This document shows positions 22,239 through 35,149 of a stretch of 64,000 nt of DNA, in pieces. The DNA lies in NCBI RefSeq assembly GCF_000400465.1, contig NW_008806290.1, positions 124,001 through 188,000 of the forward strand, given 5' to 3'. The notes under the pieces were generated by a model that made no database searches, was not told where the DNA came from, and saw only the letters and a list, made by a program, of their open reading frames with translations. Every line of letters starts with the position of its first letter. Position 1 is the first letter of the stretch. The stretch is from Wallemia ichthyophaga EXF-994. Lineage: Eukaryota > Basidiomycota > Wallemiomycetes > Wallemiales > Wallemiaceae. The position numbers and the translations under genes are program-made.

Positions 22239-25200
22239 TTAATGATATCTATAGGATTGAGTGTCCCTAAGGAATGTTTCTGCCTTTTTGATCAGTCTTT
22301 TTGATTCGTGATGCGATTTACTGAGCTGATATTCAGGCTTAGATTCAGATTTCTGCCACGTCTGACCAGGTTTGAGACGCGTTAGGTCTACAACTCTCTT
22401 ACTGGCCAAATGATCAACCAATTGATAAGTAATTGATCTTCCTTGATTATTAAGCCCATTTGGTGTGGGAGTTGGTGGCGATAATGTTGATGACCTTTCT
22501 GATCCACTATCGCTATCACTTTCATCGTCAGTGACAAGAGATGGTGTTGCAGATCTCATCGTAGGTAAAGGTTCGAGGCTCTTCAAAGCAATTAAATTGT
22601 CTTTCGATTTCAGATAAGCATTCTCTGATCTGAGATACTTGACAACAGACATAAGACTATCAATTCTCTCGATCAATCCTGACTTTTCTAAGCTACCTTC
22701 ATTTCCACCAAGTCCGTCTAGTGCAGCGCTACTTATTTGTGCATTGTGACCGGGTGCTTGATCTGTCTTTGCAGCTGACTGTTTCAATTTATCGTTCTCC
22801 TGTTCAACGTTGTTGAGATCCGTCTGCAAAACGTCAAGAGCGTCACTCAAGGTCTTTTCTTGCTTTTTAAGACGCGAAACTTCATCTTCCATACTTTCGA
22901 GAACTTCAGTTTGCTTTTTGACAGTGTCAAGCTTCTTGGACATAACTTCAATCTTTACAGAGGATTCTTGTAATGTTTGATCTTTATTCCTAATCTCTCT
23001 GACCAGTTCCTTAACATCATTGGCGAGTTTGTTGACGGCCCGCTCAGCCTCAACGTTGTGCGCGGTGATCGACTTGAACTCTTCAATCCTAACGAGCCAT
23101 GGTTCTTCGCTGATGAGCTTAACAACTGAATCAGGTTCGAGTGATGCCTGTAGCACATCATTGATGGTCTCAGCAAATGCGTCGACAAAGTCATTCACTT
23201 TAGTCCATCCACCTCCACAGTGAGATTCTTTTCGACCAAGTGCTTGTGATGCATCATTCACAAAGGCCAACATTTTAGAAAACTCGAATGGCTCATTTGT
23301 TTCTTTGGCGTTGTTCATGTAAATACTTAAATCTTGAGCAAACGACACAGCAAAGTTGTTCAACTTGACTGTTTGATCTGATAAGACTGACAGTTGATTA
23401 CTGACCTTTGGCTCTATTGCTGATGATTCTCTGATACAGTTTTCTACTCGAGAGGCGAATTTTCTGGAGCGTGTTTAGAAACGTTATATCTCCCAAGCTG
23501 TAAACTCACCTTGAGGTGTATTTTATCGACTTGATAGTGTTAAGCACGTTTTGCACAGGTTCGAAGAAATCTCTACCAAATTCGTAATGGCCGATTTCCT
23601 TATCGACACTTTGATCGTTGTTGATACCAATCATCATCTGCTTAGACAAACCTATGGCAGCAGCAGTACTGTCCAAGTCGCAGTCAATAGCTAGTACAAA
23701 GTCTAGCTCCTTCTCGTCAAGGTCAAGCTTTGTTTCGCCTAAGTAGAGCTCGACCAGGTGCTCGAATTGACCGAGCAGCATAATAATATCCTTCGTACAC
23801 TCAAACTCCCTGAACTCTTCTCGACGCAGTAACTCTATCCAATGATCAATCTTTTTCTCAGATCCCTTGATTTCATTTGCAATCTTCCCCATGCGCAAGT
23901 ACATATCGACAGAACATCTCCTAACCATTGCCGCAAATCTTCTATTAATAGCAGCAAAGTGCGTCAGCTTAGACCTCAGTTCACAGACTCCAACTAGAAT
24001 CTCTGGGACAGAGTCGTATAGACTATTAGGTAAGCCGTGCATTTGAGCAATGACTTGATTGATGATATCGCTTTTGAATGCGCATCTCTGGAAAAATAAT
24101 AAGCAGTTGGCTGAATCCGCATCACCAGATTCAAAGAAGGTTGTCGGGAGGTAGTTTTGTACGATTTTCAAGTGTTCACTTGCTTGCGCTGCGTCTAATT
24201 TCTTTAGATCAAGATCTATAGCTTTGGCTTGGGATTTGTGCGCTGTTGTCTGTAATTTCTGATTGAGAGACAGCATCGCTTGAGATTGAGACGTCAATGC
24301 TTCCGACTCTGTGGCTTGTTGAAGTTGTGTTTGACGCATTTCGTCCAGGTCACTTGAGAAGCTGTTAGACAATCCACGCCGATCATATAATTCTTACCTT
24401 TGAAGTAGCTGCATGTGTTCGCGGAATTGCAATATAGTGTTTTCGTAATCTGCTGTGGTTTCAAGTAGTCCACTGATACGTTTCAAGCTGGCAAGTAATT
24501 GTAAGTCTTTGTAGTCCAAAAGCTCTTGCATTTGCTTTTCAGTGTCGTTGTGACTCTCTTCCAATTCATCACTTAGTTCTTTCAATGCCTCAAGTTCTTC
24601 GATTGTGGTTCTCATCGACTCGACTTGTTCATTCAAAGAAAGGTTGCTATCGGTCAAATGCTCAACCACGTCTGCTGATGCCAAGCTATCATCTAGCTGT
24701 TGTTTCAAATCATCGATATAAAGTTCAGAATCCTGCAACTTGCTTCGTATATCTTGATAATTATCTGAGCAAATATAAGCTTCATAAGTTAAGACAGTGT
24801 GACGCGTACCTTGCATTTCTTTCAAGTCTCTAATTTCAAACTGCAACTCGTTTATTTTCTGCTTTTGAAGGGTTTCATTTTCGTTTGTAACGTCTCTTAG
24901 CCGTATCAAAGCCATCTTCAATCTATCGTTTTGTTTCTCGAGTTGCTTATTTACTAATGGTGAAATTTCTCCGTTCTGCGTTTTGGAAGCAGGGAATTGA
25001 TTTTCCTGTTCTTCTTCAAGCTTAAACTTGAGATTTTCCACTTCAGTTTCCAAATCTACTTCCCTCTCTTGTACATTCTCAAGCTCAGTCACGGCATGCT
25101 CCGTCTTTTCCTCGGCAAGCTCCTTATCGAGAGTCGCAATTTCTAACAAGTCACTGACCTCTTGATGCTGTTGTTCGAGCTTTTCATTCTGTGACTGTAA

Positions 25201-26230
25201 ATCCTTACCATTGACTCTAAGATCTTTAATTTCAGTTTGCATTTCAGCTATCTTTGCCTGTAGCTTTGGCTTCATCATGTTGAATTGCTCGACCTGGTCC
25301 ATCTGTGACTCTAATTCTCTAAGCTTAATAAGCTCTTTTTCCCTGTATTGCTCAGTCACTCTGAGTTTGGCTTTACACTCCTCATAATCCCTCTTAGATA
25401 CTGTCTTCTCGAGCGTGCGAGTAGTAGGTGAGGGAGACACAGGATTATTTTGGTTAAGATGAATTGTATGATTCAGTGGAACTGAAACGGGTGTGGAAGG
25501 TGATCTAGTAAGCGGTAATCGTGATGCTGGTTTGGAGTCGAGTGATTCACTTTCTTCGGACAAATCCTGAGGTAAGGGGACACTCGAATGTGAAGGGGAT
25601 TCCTCCTCTTCAAAGTCGAATGAAGATTGCGATTGTGATCGTGAAGATTCTGCGCGTTGTGGACGTTCAGCGAGTTGTGGCTTGGTGGATACAGAAGGAG
25701 TACGTTGTGAACCAATACGCTGATTAACGATTGACGATCTACGTGAATTGGTAGAGACATTGCCGTTGGAGGTTGGTCTGGGAGTTTGAATTATTGAAGA
25801 TCGCCGTGGTGCTGATCTAGGTGGCTTAATTGAAGGCGTTCTAGTGGTAACAGGCGTTGAAGCTATAGAAGAAGCGTTAGATGAAGGTCTGCTACTAAGG
25901 CTGGGACGAGTGGTTGAGCTTGACTGCCTACTTGAAGGTGTTGATGATGGTACAGAGCGTTTCTGATTGAATTGTGAGTTGTGAACGGTTTACGCCCAAT
26001 AAACTCACTATTGGCGCGTCTTTAAGCTGTGCGGGTCTCACGAAAAGCCCAAATCCAGGTTTACATTGAAAATAGTACTTTCCAGCCACGCTACCATCGT
26101 TCTTACCCGTTTGAGTGTCTAACTCGACGCCAACCCAAACTCCAGGCGCAAATTCTGTATTACCAGAGAATCTAATTATTCCGATTCCCGCAGACGTACT
26201 TACGCGAGCACCTGGCTCTTGTAGCATCAT
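22239..26230 (-). CDS. NIP100: dynactin p150-Glued subunit
   Basis: Large dynactin subunit that links dynein to microtubules. The N-terminus is a CAP-Gly domain ([39 protein letters not shown]) in about residues 5-70. A Ser/Pro/Arg-rich disordered region follows (about 80-250), then a long coiled coil ([18 protein letters not shown] onward) and the dynactin-type C-terminal region. The tail carries a second coiled coil and a Ser-rich acidic segment. Several short introns are inferred, for a total near 1,250 residues. Two ATG codons are adjacent at the start. The gene begins 24 nt after the JHD1 stop codon on the same strand. Confidence 0.9.
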
Positions 26231-26254
26231 GGTGGTTTTGATTTGAGTTATACA

Positions 26255-28307
26255 TCATTTTACAAACGAATACGTTTGAGTCATTTTAATATTCTCTTCA
26301 CATATATAAATATCCTCTTGTTGGACATTCCATTTTATCGTTCTTGCGTAATCGTGATATATCGTCGCGTCTTCACCATCATCATTCTCTGGCTTGGACA
26401 TATCCCCAACCCATTCTCCTTGTTCATTTATAAATGGCCGTTTACATTTTCTTTGTACAGACGTTGATTCCTTCTTTGTTGCTGGTTCTGTCCACCTTCC
26501 TTCTTCTTCTTCCTCTTTGTTTGGTTGATTTTGGCTTCGCCGTCTTTTCAAGTTTTTCTTGGACAACGACTCATTGAATGCTTTGTACTTGAGTAATGTT
26601 TCTGCTCGTAGTCTAAAAGCTTGTAAGCGTGCATTTAGTTGAAATTATCTACTTACTTTAACCAAGCAGCTAACTCGAATGGTTTATCCTCTATATCATC
26701 ATGTGGAAACCTTTCGCTATATGTTTTTGCTATCTTGACTGCTTTTTCATCTGTCACTCCATTTTCATTCATCGGACTGTCCATTCGAAAAGCAAGACCG
26801 CCCAAAAATTCACCCAATACAACTAGATTCCTTATCACCCTCTCAGGTAGCTTTTTCCCTTCTTTTAAGACCTTCGTGTAATGATTTGCAACGTACCTGT
26901 TGACTATAAGTTAATTAACCCAATCAATGGTGTCTTCACGCACCAACAAAGCGTCTGATACCCAGGAAATCTGAACTTCAAAGGTACTTTTGTATCAATT
27001 TCTATTTGGACAATCTTTTGTTGTCCTTCTATACCGTAGCTGTGAACAAAATTACCTCCAATGACCAAAGAATCTTCAGGTGTATATACAGCATGCATCC
27101 AACCAGTTGGAATTATTAGCGTATTTCCTTGCTTCAGAGTTACTGTATATGTAGCATCTGCCAAATCTCCAAACCATTGCGAGCCTTGATCTGCAGACTC
27201 TGACCACATTTTGTACTGTTGAAGGTTATAACTATTTGGGCGAGCAAGATAGAAAGTTTTTTGACCTCTAAGGACGTGATAAAATACTGAAGATCCCGCA
27301 AAATCTATATGCCAATCGGTGAATGAGCCTGTCAAACTCATCAAGACATATAAAAGCACACGAGGAGCATCTTTGGCCTTATCTTTTGGCCAAAAGTTAC
27401 CGACCCAATCCAAGTCTCTTACGAACTTAGGAGGTATAATATGGCTAGCAAAATCAGTATCGGAAACCTCTAAACTGATAACATTTAGTGTTTTCTCAAC
27501 TTCAGGTGCTTCTCTGCGCTTGTAATAGTGAGCAGCCCATTGACCAAGAGTCCAAGGGAATTTAGAGAGATGTTGAGTGCTATTGAGTTGTTATTAAGAT
27601 GAGTATAAACAAGGAGACAGACGTACGCGCAATCGATTACTTCAACAGGCTTGTCCTTACCGACAATATCAGCGATTTGATCGATAGTAATATGCGAAGG
27701 GGGCATTTTCATCTGTGACGAGATCAGCGTGAGTTAACAACACCCAAAAAGACCATCAACACACATCTAGTCCGGTTGGATTAGGAACGATGATAGGTTC
27801 TGACATACTTGAAGGATCGTTATCTAGCCAATCAAGAGTGAGTTCATCACCTTTTAAATGCTTGAATTGATAATCTTGAATTTGTAGAGAAGGAAGACGT
27901 TCGACGTGCAAGTAAGAAGATGCAATTCCATCGTTTATGGCAGCGTAGTCGTGCTTAACTTTAGATCTCTTAGATTTTCTAGGCTCGGGTTTATTTTTAA
28001 TGATTAGATTAGGATCGCTGGGATCTGTGTTAGTGTTTCGATAAGCAATCTCAAATGAATCGACTAACGCTGAAATGCAAGTAGAGCAGTACCAGATTTC
28101 AATATCCTCAGCATCCTCAACATGAACGCAAGCGCAATGAAACCAATTCTAAGGAATATTAAACGTGATTTCAAGTACACAAACCGAGTTACTCACATCG
28201 CAGGCGTCACAGCCGATCCATACATCATCGACGTCTGGTATTTCTTGATCGCTATCTGCAGGCGGGCATTGAGGACAACGAGGATGGCTATCTGACTCGT
28301 CCTCCAT
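26255..28307 (-). CDS. JHD1: JmjC histone demethylase with PHD finger, KDM2/JHD1 type
   Basis: Fe(II)/2-oxoglutarate-dependent H3K36 demethylase family. The N-terminus is a PHD finger split by an intron (CPQCPP ... WIGCDACD-NWFHCACVHVED ... WYCSTC). The JmjC core has FTDWHIDFAGSSVFYHVLRG with His and Asp ligands, GQKTFYLARP with the 2-oxoglutarate Lys, IIPTGWMHAVYTPEDSLVIG and GGNFVHS with the distal His. A basic, acidic-mixed tail (KNLKRRRSQ) could direct nuclear entry. Some six short introns are needed; predicted length is about 600 residues. All metal-binding residues are in place, so the enzyme should be active. The substrate assignment rests on the family. Confidence 0.93.
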
Positions 28308-28371
28308 TTTAAGTTTGGTGGTGGTGGTACAAGTCCAAGGGCTAGAGCACTAGAGCAGTATAACAGCCACC

Positions 28372-29491
28372 ATGTCCCAATATAACGTATTTGGTGGTGA
28401 TGACAGTGAAGATGACGACAAAGTCAGCGATCAAGCCGTAACTGGTTTTGACGGCGGTGTTCTGAAGAGGTATGTCATTGCTTGGGCCCGGGACGCATTT
28501 TTAACATTAGAGCGACAGCAACGACAACAAAGAGAAGCAGCAGCCTTTGGTTATCCCCTCGCAAGCCAACATTGATTGGAGGGATAAGAAGAAGGCACAG
28601 AGATACAGGCCTAACCAAGAACAGCCAGTCGTTGTCAATGAGAGCACAGCAACTCGTGAAAAGCTCAACGATGGCCCTGAGCGCGTTGGATTACAGACTG
28701 CTACAAGTACACTCAAGACGGAGGATCCTCTTGCTGAAACATCTGTTGATCCAGCCCAAGAGCCAAATGAAAGCGTAGAAGAACAGGCACTCAAATATTT
28801 ATTATCAGATGAAAAGCCTGAAAGCAAGCAAGATGAAATAGAAGCAATTCCAATGACGACAGCTCCTGGTATATCAGACGCAGACGCCTTCAAAGAAGAT
28901 GTTGCAGCTAGAGCTGAGGAGAGTACTATGGAAGAGTACAGCAGAGTGCCTGTCGAACAATTTGGCGCTGCTTTGTTGCGCGGCATGGGCTGGAAAGAGG
29001 GTACGGCTGCTTCGAGAACGAGATCGGGTCCGACTGAGCCTTACCTCCCTGATAGCAGACCTTCTCTGCTTGGTATTGGCGCGAGTACACGTCCTAACAA
29101 TGATAAGGATAAGAAAGAAAGCAGTAAGGACTCCAGAATGAAAAGGCAGGCTATGAACACATACAGACCCTTAACGAAGCATTCAAAGAGATCAACCTCA
29201 CCGATTGGACCTCCTTCTAACAACAGGAGCAGAGACTATGATAGCCATAATAGGATTCGTGATAGACACGACGATGGCAGAGATAGTCGACGTTATGATG
29301 ATCGCAGAGAAAGTAGACGGGATGATAAGCGGTATGACGATAGACGCTACGATGATAGACGCTATGAAGATCGGAGGTATGCAGAGCGGAATTATGACAG
29401 GAAAAGAGATAGCTATCGTGACGACCGACGCTATGATCGTAGACGTTATGAAAGCGACTCAATTGACCGAAGCTACCGTAACAAAGATTGA
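28372..29491 (+). CDS. SPP2: G-patch spliceosome factor, Spp2/GPKOW type
   Basis: Partner of the DEAH helicase Prp2 in spliceosome activation. Exons 28372..28469 and 28519..29491 give 356 residues. The Spp2 signature KQQPLVIPSQANIDWRD appears after the intron, and the G-patch core is VEQFGAALLRGMGWKEG (about residues 195-211). The C-terminal about 90 residues are an unusual run of Arg, Asp and Tyr with near-tandem DRRYDDRRY units. This resembles charged tails of metazoan splicing proteins more than yeast Spp2. The start lies 64 nt from the opposing JHD1 start. Confidence 0.88.
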
Positions 29492-29583
29492 ATAGATTGT
29501 AACGTTAATGTATTACAATAAACCTGATGATGCATAATTAAGTAAATAACAAATCGAGCTGTGGACATTAAAGACATTTCATT

Positions 29584-31061
29584 TCACATTATAATGCATT
29601 CTTTTTGCGAAGAATGTTTAGAGAGCTTACCCGAGCTATCAGACTGAGGAAGATGATCAATCTTGATGCCATTTTGTTTCAACCTCGTGATAGCTCTTTC
29701 ATCGCCATTTTCAGCAGCTGATTTGTACCAGTTGGTTGAAGCTTTCTGATCTGAGGTAGTACCAATACCAACCTCACTAAAGTATCCAACAGCATACATA
29801 GCTTTAGCAAGACCTTGCTCGGCTGCTTTGACTGCCCATAGATAAGCTTCAGTGTCAGATTGTGGTAATATCCCCGGACTGCCGACTAGATACCAAGCAG
29901 TCAAAGCAAAGCAACTTTCACGATGATCTTGTTGAGCTGCGATGTTATAATAGTGTATTGACAGTGCTGCATCTTGAGGGCAATTGAGCTTTGCATATTC
30001 ATAGCATTCTCCTAATGTATGTGCGCTTGGCGCATACCCCAGCTCTGCTGCTTGCGCAAGCAGTTCTACGCTGTAATCTAAATCGATGAAAAGGACGTTA
30101 TCAACTCCTTTTTCGTAAAGCTTTGCCATTTCATGGAGTGCATGCGGGAACTCTTCTGTAGCCAATTCGCAACTTCTGGTAAGATGCTTGACACCAACTT
30201 TGGGTCTCTTGGGTAAGCCCAATTCACCTTTGAGCTCGCCAATACCCAGTCTGTATAGAGCACCTGGATGGAGTGAAGTTGCAGCCTTCTTATAAAATGA
30301 AGTGGCTTTGCTATTATCCTTTCTACATCCCCACCCATTCTCCAAGCAGACACCAGCTCTGTAGCAAGCGTCAGGATGACCATGTTTAGAAGCTTGAACG
30401 AATAAAGGAAACGCTTTATCGAAGTCTTGTCTACCACGTAAAGTGCCAATTCCAGAGGAGAAACAATCAGCTAATAAATACTGAGACTCCGTATGACCCC
30501 TAGAGCTTAGCCTGCTTAAAATACCAGTTGCCTCCTTTATAAGCTCTTCCCGATCCTTGTCGTTGTTGGGGTCAGCATGGTTTGTTGGCGTTGGATCCAA
30601 TTCTTTAGCGGCTTCCAATTGGAACATAGCCAGCTCAAAGGGAACCGATGGATCGTTAGACTTGCGCGCGTTTTGTCGGTATAATTCGAGTGTTTTGTTA
30701 TGTGATAATAGAGAGGCATGGGCACCGCTGTCAGGTGAGGGTTAATGGGGTGCAATAGTGAATAAAGCAACACTCACGGCTTTAAATGACCCTGATTCAT
30801 TAATTTGGCTGGTGCGTTTGTCTCCGAAAGCGGACTGCCAGTTAGCCAAGATTGATCCCAAGCGGCAGATTGCGGCCTTGAAGGGATATTACCCAGAGAA
30901 TCATTTTGAATATTCCCAGGGCTAGCAGACTGTGCTCTCTGTTTACCTTTATCCTTTGGTGTAGTGTCTGTAGGCTGAGGAGTCGGTGGAGAATGGAAAG
31001 CGTCAGTGTAGAAAGATTCACCACTGAGTGCAGATGGCGCCCTTTGCTGTTCTATGCTCAT
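29584..31061 (-). CDS. SKT5: Sel1-repeat chitin synthase activator, Skt5/Chs4 family
   Basis: Activator and localiser of a class IV chitin synthase at the cell cortex. A disordered Ser/Pro-rich head (about 95 residues) is followed, after one intron near 30.75 kb, by a run of Sel1-like repeats (for example ADCFSSGIGTLRGRQDFDKA, GVCLENGWGCRKDNSKA, GYFSEVGIGTTSDQKAS). The protein ends CIIM, a CaaX box for farnesylation, as known for yeast Chs4. Length is about 477 residues, shorter than yeast Skt5 because of a shorter head. The paralogue identity (Skt5 versus Shc1) cannot be told. Confidence 0.9.
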
Positions 31062-31398
31062 TGGCTTATCACCACGAATACGCTGGTCGTCGACGTTGAA
31101 ATTGATGATGAAAACGACCCAAAGTGGAAAGTGGATAGATTAAAATATGTAACACATGAATGAATATCATGAAATTCGCCGTTATATTTCTGAATTTTTT
31201 GCCGTGATTTTGTCACGATTTGTGTAAGTTGCGTACTTCGGGAGTAGTTGTATGTGGAGGTGACGTACGAGTATCTTCAATCGTAATGAATATCGTTTAA
31301 TCGGATGTAATCACGGATATTTGGCTGAGTATTACAAAACATATGATCACCGCTTATTACCGCTTACTTGGTTCTATCACAGCAACGACGAAAACGCA
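31062..31398. promoter_or_regulatory. divergent SKT5/SPS19 intergenic region
   Basis: A 337-nt gap between two divergent start codons. It is A/T-rich. SPS19-type genes are induced by fatty acids in yeast through an inverted CGG element; I do not see a clear copy here. No other signal is assigned. Confidence 0.4.
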
Positions 31399-32532
31399 AT
31401 GAACAGATTCCACCTCCCAGAAAGCCCAGAGACAAAGCAGACATTCCCTGCAGATCTTCTTACAGGTTGAGTACTTGATATTCGCATTTTTCCCCCTCAC
31501 ACTTTCTCTAGGAAAGGTTGCTTTCGTTACCGGTGAGATTTCCCTGCGTGAGAAGCCTCCTCCCTAAACGAGTTTATAGGTGGCAGCTCGGGCATTTGTA
31601 TGAATCAGACACTCTCCTTAATGCAACACGGCGCCAACGCATTTATTATCGGCAGAAACCTCGATAAAGCCCAGAGAGCAGCTGGGGAGTTATCGAACCA
31701 GACCGGGAAAAAGTGTATTGGACATAGCTGCGATGTTCGTAACCCACATTCTGTTCAAGAAGCAGTAAACGCCGCAATTAACCACTTCGGTCGTATCGAT
31801 ATCGTTATTTGCGGTGAGCTTGGTTTAATTTTCATCTAAGACACTCTCACAAGGTCTCTCAAAGGCGCCGCTGGTAACTTCCTCGCACCAATCTCTGCCA
31901 TGTCCTCTAATGCTTTCAAGGCCGTGATTGATATTGACTTGGTGAGTGTGTCAGTGCTCGTGTCTCAGCTAACCATCAATAGTTTGGCACCTACAATACT
32001 ATGTAAGTGGTATATATATCAAACACAAACCACACTAACATTTTACAGTAAAGCTACAATTGATCATCTTAGGAAATCAAGAGGTGCTTACATACACATT
32101 ACAGCCACACTACACGAGAAGGGTACACCACTTCAAGTACATGTCTCAGCCGCTAAGGCTGGCATTGAAGCATTGAGCAACGTCCTTGCAGTCGAGGAAG
32201 GTATCAATGGTATCAGATCTAACTGCATAGCACCAGGTCCTGTAAGAGGAACAGAAGGAATGCAAAAGCTTTCATTCAAGGGTACAACAACTGAAGATAG
32301 CTCACCTTTAGGCAGATGGTGTACTTTTTCAGACATCAATAACCTCACCCTCTTTCTGGTTAGCGATGCCGCCAATATTCTCAATGGTCAAGTCTTCAGA
32401 GTTGACGGTGGTGAAAGACACGTACAGCCAACCAATGATTACCCCAATAACATTATCAACTTTCAGAAAATGATTGATGATGGCTTGATTGAGAACAGAG
32501 ATGCATCCAAACAGAGACAAGCTAAGCTTTAA
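31399..32532 (+). CDS. SPS19: peroxisomal 2,4-dienoyl-CoA reductase
   Basis: Short-chain dehydrogenase that reduces 2,4-dienoyl-CoA to allow beta-oxidation of unsaturated fatty acids. Six or seven exons are needed: MNRFHLPESPETKQTFPADL, KVAFVTG, GGSSGICMNQTLSLMQHGAN, CDVRNPHSVQEAV, AAGNFLAPISAMSSNAFKAV, then a long last exon with HVSAAKAGIEALSN and SNCIAPGPV. The reductase lacks the usual Tyr-x-x-x-Lys in favour of the DECR pattern with a catalytic Lys (SAAKAG), as in the family. It ends in AKL, a PTS1 peroxisome signal. Length is near 290 residues. PEX11 is in the same window but not adjacent. Confidence 0.92.
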
Positions 32533-32722
32533 TAAGCTTTCATGTAATAATGAGTGTCATGCATGTAATAATACCAACGTAGTTGATTTAGTTGAGTTAT
32601 AATTAGTTGGTTGTTCTTGTATTGTTCTTGATAAATAATTACTAATAGCAGAAATAATAAATGAGTGTCCTCTAACGCCTTGATGAACGCTGAATATAAA
32701 TTAAAGAAGATTGCTTTACTTA

Positions 32723-34811
32723 TTACTTTGCATCAGAGAAGAAAGTAGACCTAGGTCTTGATGAACTGTGATTGTTATTCATGTAAGGACCTGTGCTCAT
32801 TCTACCTGAAGTTTGATTAAAACCGACTCCTAATCCAGCACCATCAGATGGGTAAGCATGTGGTGAAGGTGACATATAGCCTCCTGGATTCGATTGTTGA
32901 TATTGATATAGTGTTGCATTGTATGCTTGCTGAGCTTGATACATGCCTTGCATCATTAGTTGTTGCTGTTGTTGTTGCTGTTGCATAGCGTTCATTGCCA
33001 TCATTGACATTGCTGGGTCGTAGTACTGAGGTGACTGAGGTGGCATCATCATATTATTCATCATCATAGGTGTGTTCATCATCATTGACATGCGTGGATC
33101 CATCTGCATTGGCATTTGTGGTGGTCCTTGTTGTGGAGGCATATTGTAAGGTGTTGAAGAGGGTGATTGCTGATTTACTGCTTCATTATACTTCCTTTGA
33201 CTTGATTCTACACCTCTCTTTTCCCTATCTCTTTCAGTCAAAAGTGCACCAAGTCCACCAACTCTTTTCCTATCTTTCTCATGAGCAGCAATTTGACCGA
33301 GCAGTCCGAACTGTGGCTCGGGAACTTTAGCTGGTGGTAGTACCATACCGACACCATAATCTCTTGCATATTGCTCTTGAGCTTTAGCTGTTTTGGACTG
33401 TTTATTCATCATACCAGCTTGTAACAAACCGAATGGGGCAAATTTGTTATTAGGGTTCTTTTGCTCCATCTCTGGCTCAATGTTGATAAACTTTTCATAG
33501 TTATTTGAGTGATCCATGTTGTTTGGATGTTCCAAGTGGTTGGTCCACATTGATTGCCTTTGATTTTGAAGCTGCTGTTGTTGTTGATGCTTTATTTGCG
33601 GTGCCATCATCATCGATTGCTGTCTCTGTTGGTTAGCTAAAAGATGCATCTCAGCTGATTGTCTTCTACGCTCGCGTTCGCCGAGGGTAACTGTAGTGGC
33701 TGTCGATTGACGGTTGTGAATTGATGGTCGTCCGCTGGCTGGAGTTAATGATTGCCTTGCGAATGCTCTATCGAGATCGTCACTGCTCATATTAGCATCA
33801 TATAACCGAAATAAATAAATCAATGCTCACGCTTGTAATTGATCCTGTAATCTATGTTCTTCTTCAGTGGACGTGTGCTGATTAGGGGATGAATCGAATT
33901 CTTGGGAAGCTTTCTCATTGAGAAGGTCGTTCGGAATACCAAAGCTGTTAACTCTAGCAGCTTCCTCTTCTTCTTGCTTCTGCTTCTGATGAGCAAGCTG
34001 TTCAGCCTCTTTTGCGCGTTGAATGCGTGTCTTCAAAGGTACGATTGCACTTTGCTCATCGTCATCGTCGTCTTCCTCCTCCTCTGAAGTGATCTCAGCA
34101 TCATCGTCTGAAGAAGGTGCCCAAGCGTCATGTAAGTTTGACGTTCTTCCACCAAAGTTCTTCCTCTTCTTGGATGGTTTACGGGGTTTGCCCGGGTTCC
34201 TCAAAGCCTTCTCTCTACGTTCTCTGGCCAGCTTGGCTCTCTCCACGGCAGCCTTGGAGGAGGTAAAAGAGGAAGGGAAGAAAGCTTGCTGAGTTTTTGG
34301 TGGAGGGGCTGTAGTAGTGACAGGTACCGAAGGCACGGCCGAGGGTGAGTCAGGAGAACTTGGAGGGTCTTGCGCGTATTCGAGTGCAGCAAGCATATCG
34401 TCATGGTCGTTGTAATCAGTTTTAACAAGTTGTGGGCGTGTGCGTGCCGGTGGAAGCGGAGGTTCTACAGACTGGATGGACCTGATTGATTGGGAATTTG
34501 CAAGTTGCATTGCGATGAGATAGTCATCATTATCAATATCAGTAGTATTGAGTGATTCTCGAGGTTGATGCTGTGCGGGTATATCCTCGTAACCGTCGTG
34601 AATGCTATGATTTGAAGGTAAGTAGCTTGGTATTTTTTCTATAGGCGCTGCTGTTGCTGCTGTTGCTGTTGTTGCTGTTGCCTGTGCTGGCGGGGCTTGG
34701 TGACCCATCTGTACAGCTAGCGCTGCGAAATCATTCCAGCTAGACGAGTTCTCTACCTGGACTCCATATTAGCTATCGAATGTATTTACTCATCCCACTC
34801 ACGCCTGCCAT
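32723..34811 (-). CDS. large disordered Q/M-rich protein
   Basis: Not firmly recognised. A nine-base first exon (MAG) joins over a GTGAGT intron to VENSSSWNDFAALAVQMGHQ; a second intron lies near 33.80-33.83 kb. The chain, about 660 residues, has Ala/Thr and Pro-rich segments, a basic KPRKPSKKRKNFGGR stretch that could be a nuclear signal, a Glu/Asp run, Gln-rich and Met/Pro-rich low-complexity tracts, and a conserved-looking block PEPQFGLLGQIAAHEKDRKR. That block reminds me of C-terminal parts of fungal Caf120/Skg3-type proteins, but no PH domain is present. The function is unknown. The ORF, splice sites and codon pattern look real. Confidence 0.7.
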
Positions 34812-35149
34812 AGTGATTGTATATCTTAACGCGTACTTCCCTAAAGGGTAACCAAGGCTTTGCGAAACTTTTAGTGTGAAATGATTATAAAAATCTAGAG
34901 CTCAATTAGTATACAGCCTGTACTTGGCTGAAAGTGACAATCAGGGATCGAAAATTTTCACACTAGAATTACGTATTCTGACAGAAATGAAGGGACAATT
35001 AAGACGTGAATGGATGAATGGAACAGTAAGATTCGCAAAAATTTCAGCTACATATTGATATATTATTTTGTATATAAACTCAAACTTGCCAAATGCGGTG
35101 TTGAGCTTTTATTCGATCCACCTCCTCGACTCACAACCGCCATCACCAA
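34812..35149. promoter_or_regulatory. divergent intergenic region upstream of the zinc-finger gene
   Basis: A 338-nt gap between two divergent start codons. It is A/T-rich, with a TATA-like TATATTATTTTGTATATAAA stretch near 35057-35077, about 75-95 nt upstream of the zinc-finger start and suited to be its TATA element. No other signal is assigned. Confidence 0.45.

Noticed and set aside
22570-22580. GGTTCGAGGCT, a tRNA B-box look-alike
   Set aside because: It lies within the coding sequence of dynactin p150, no A box is found at the right distance and the last base does not fit the consensus.
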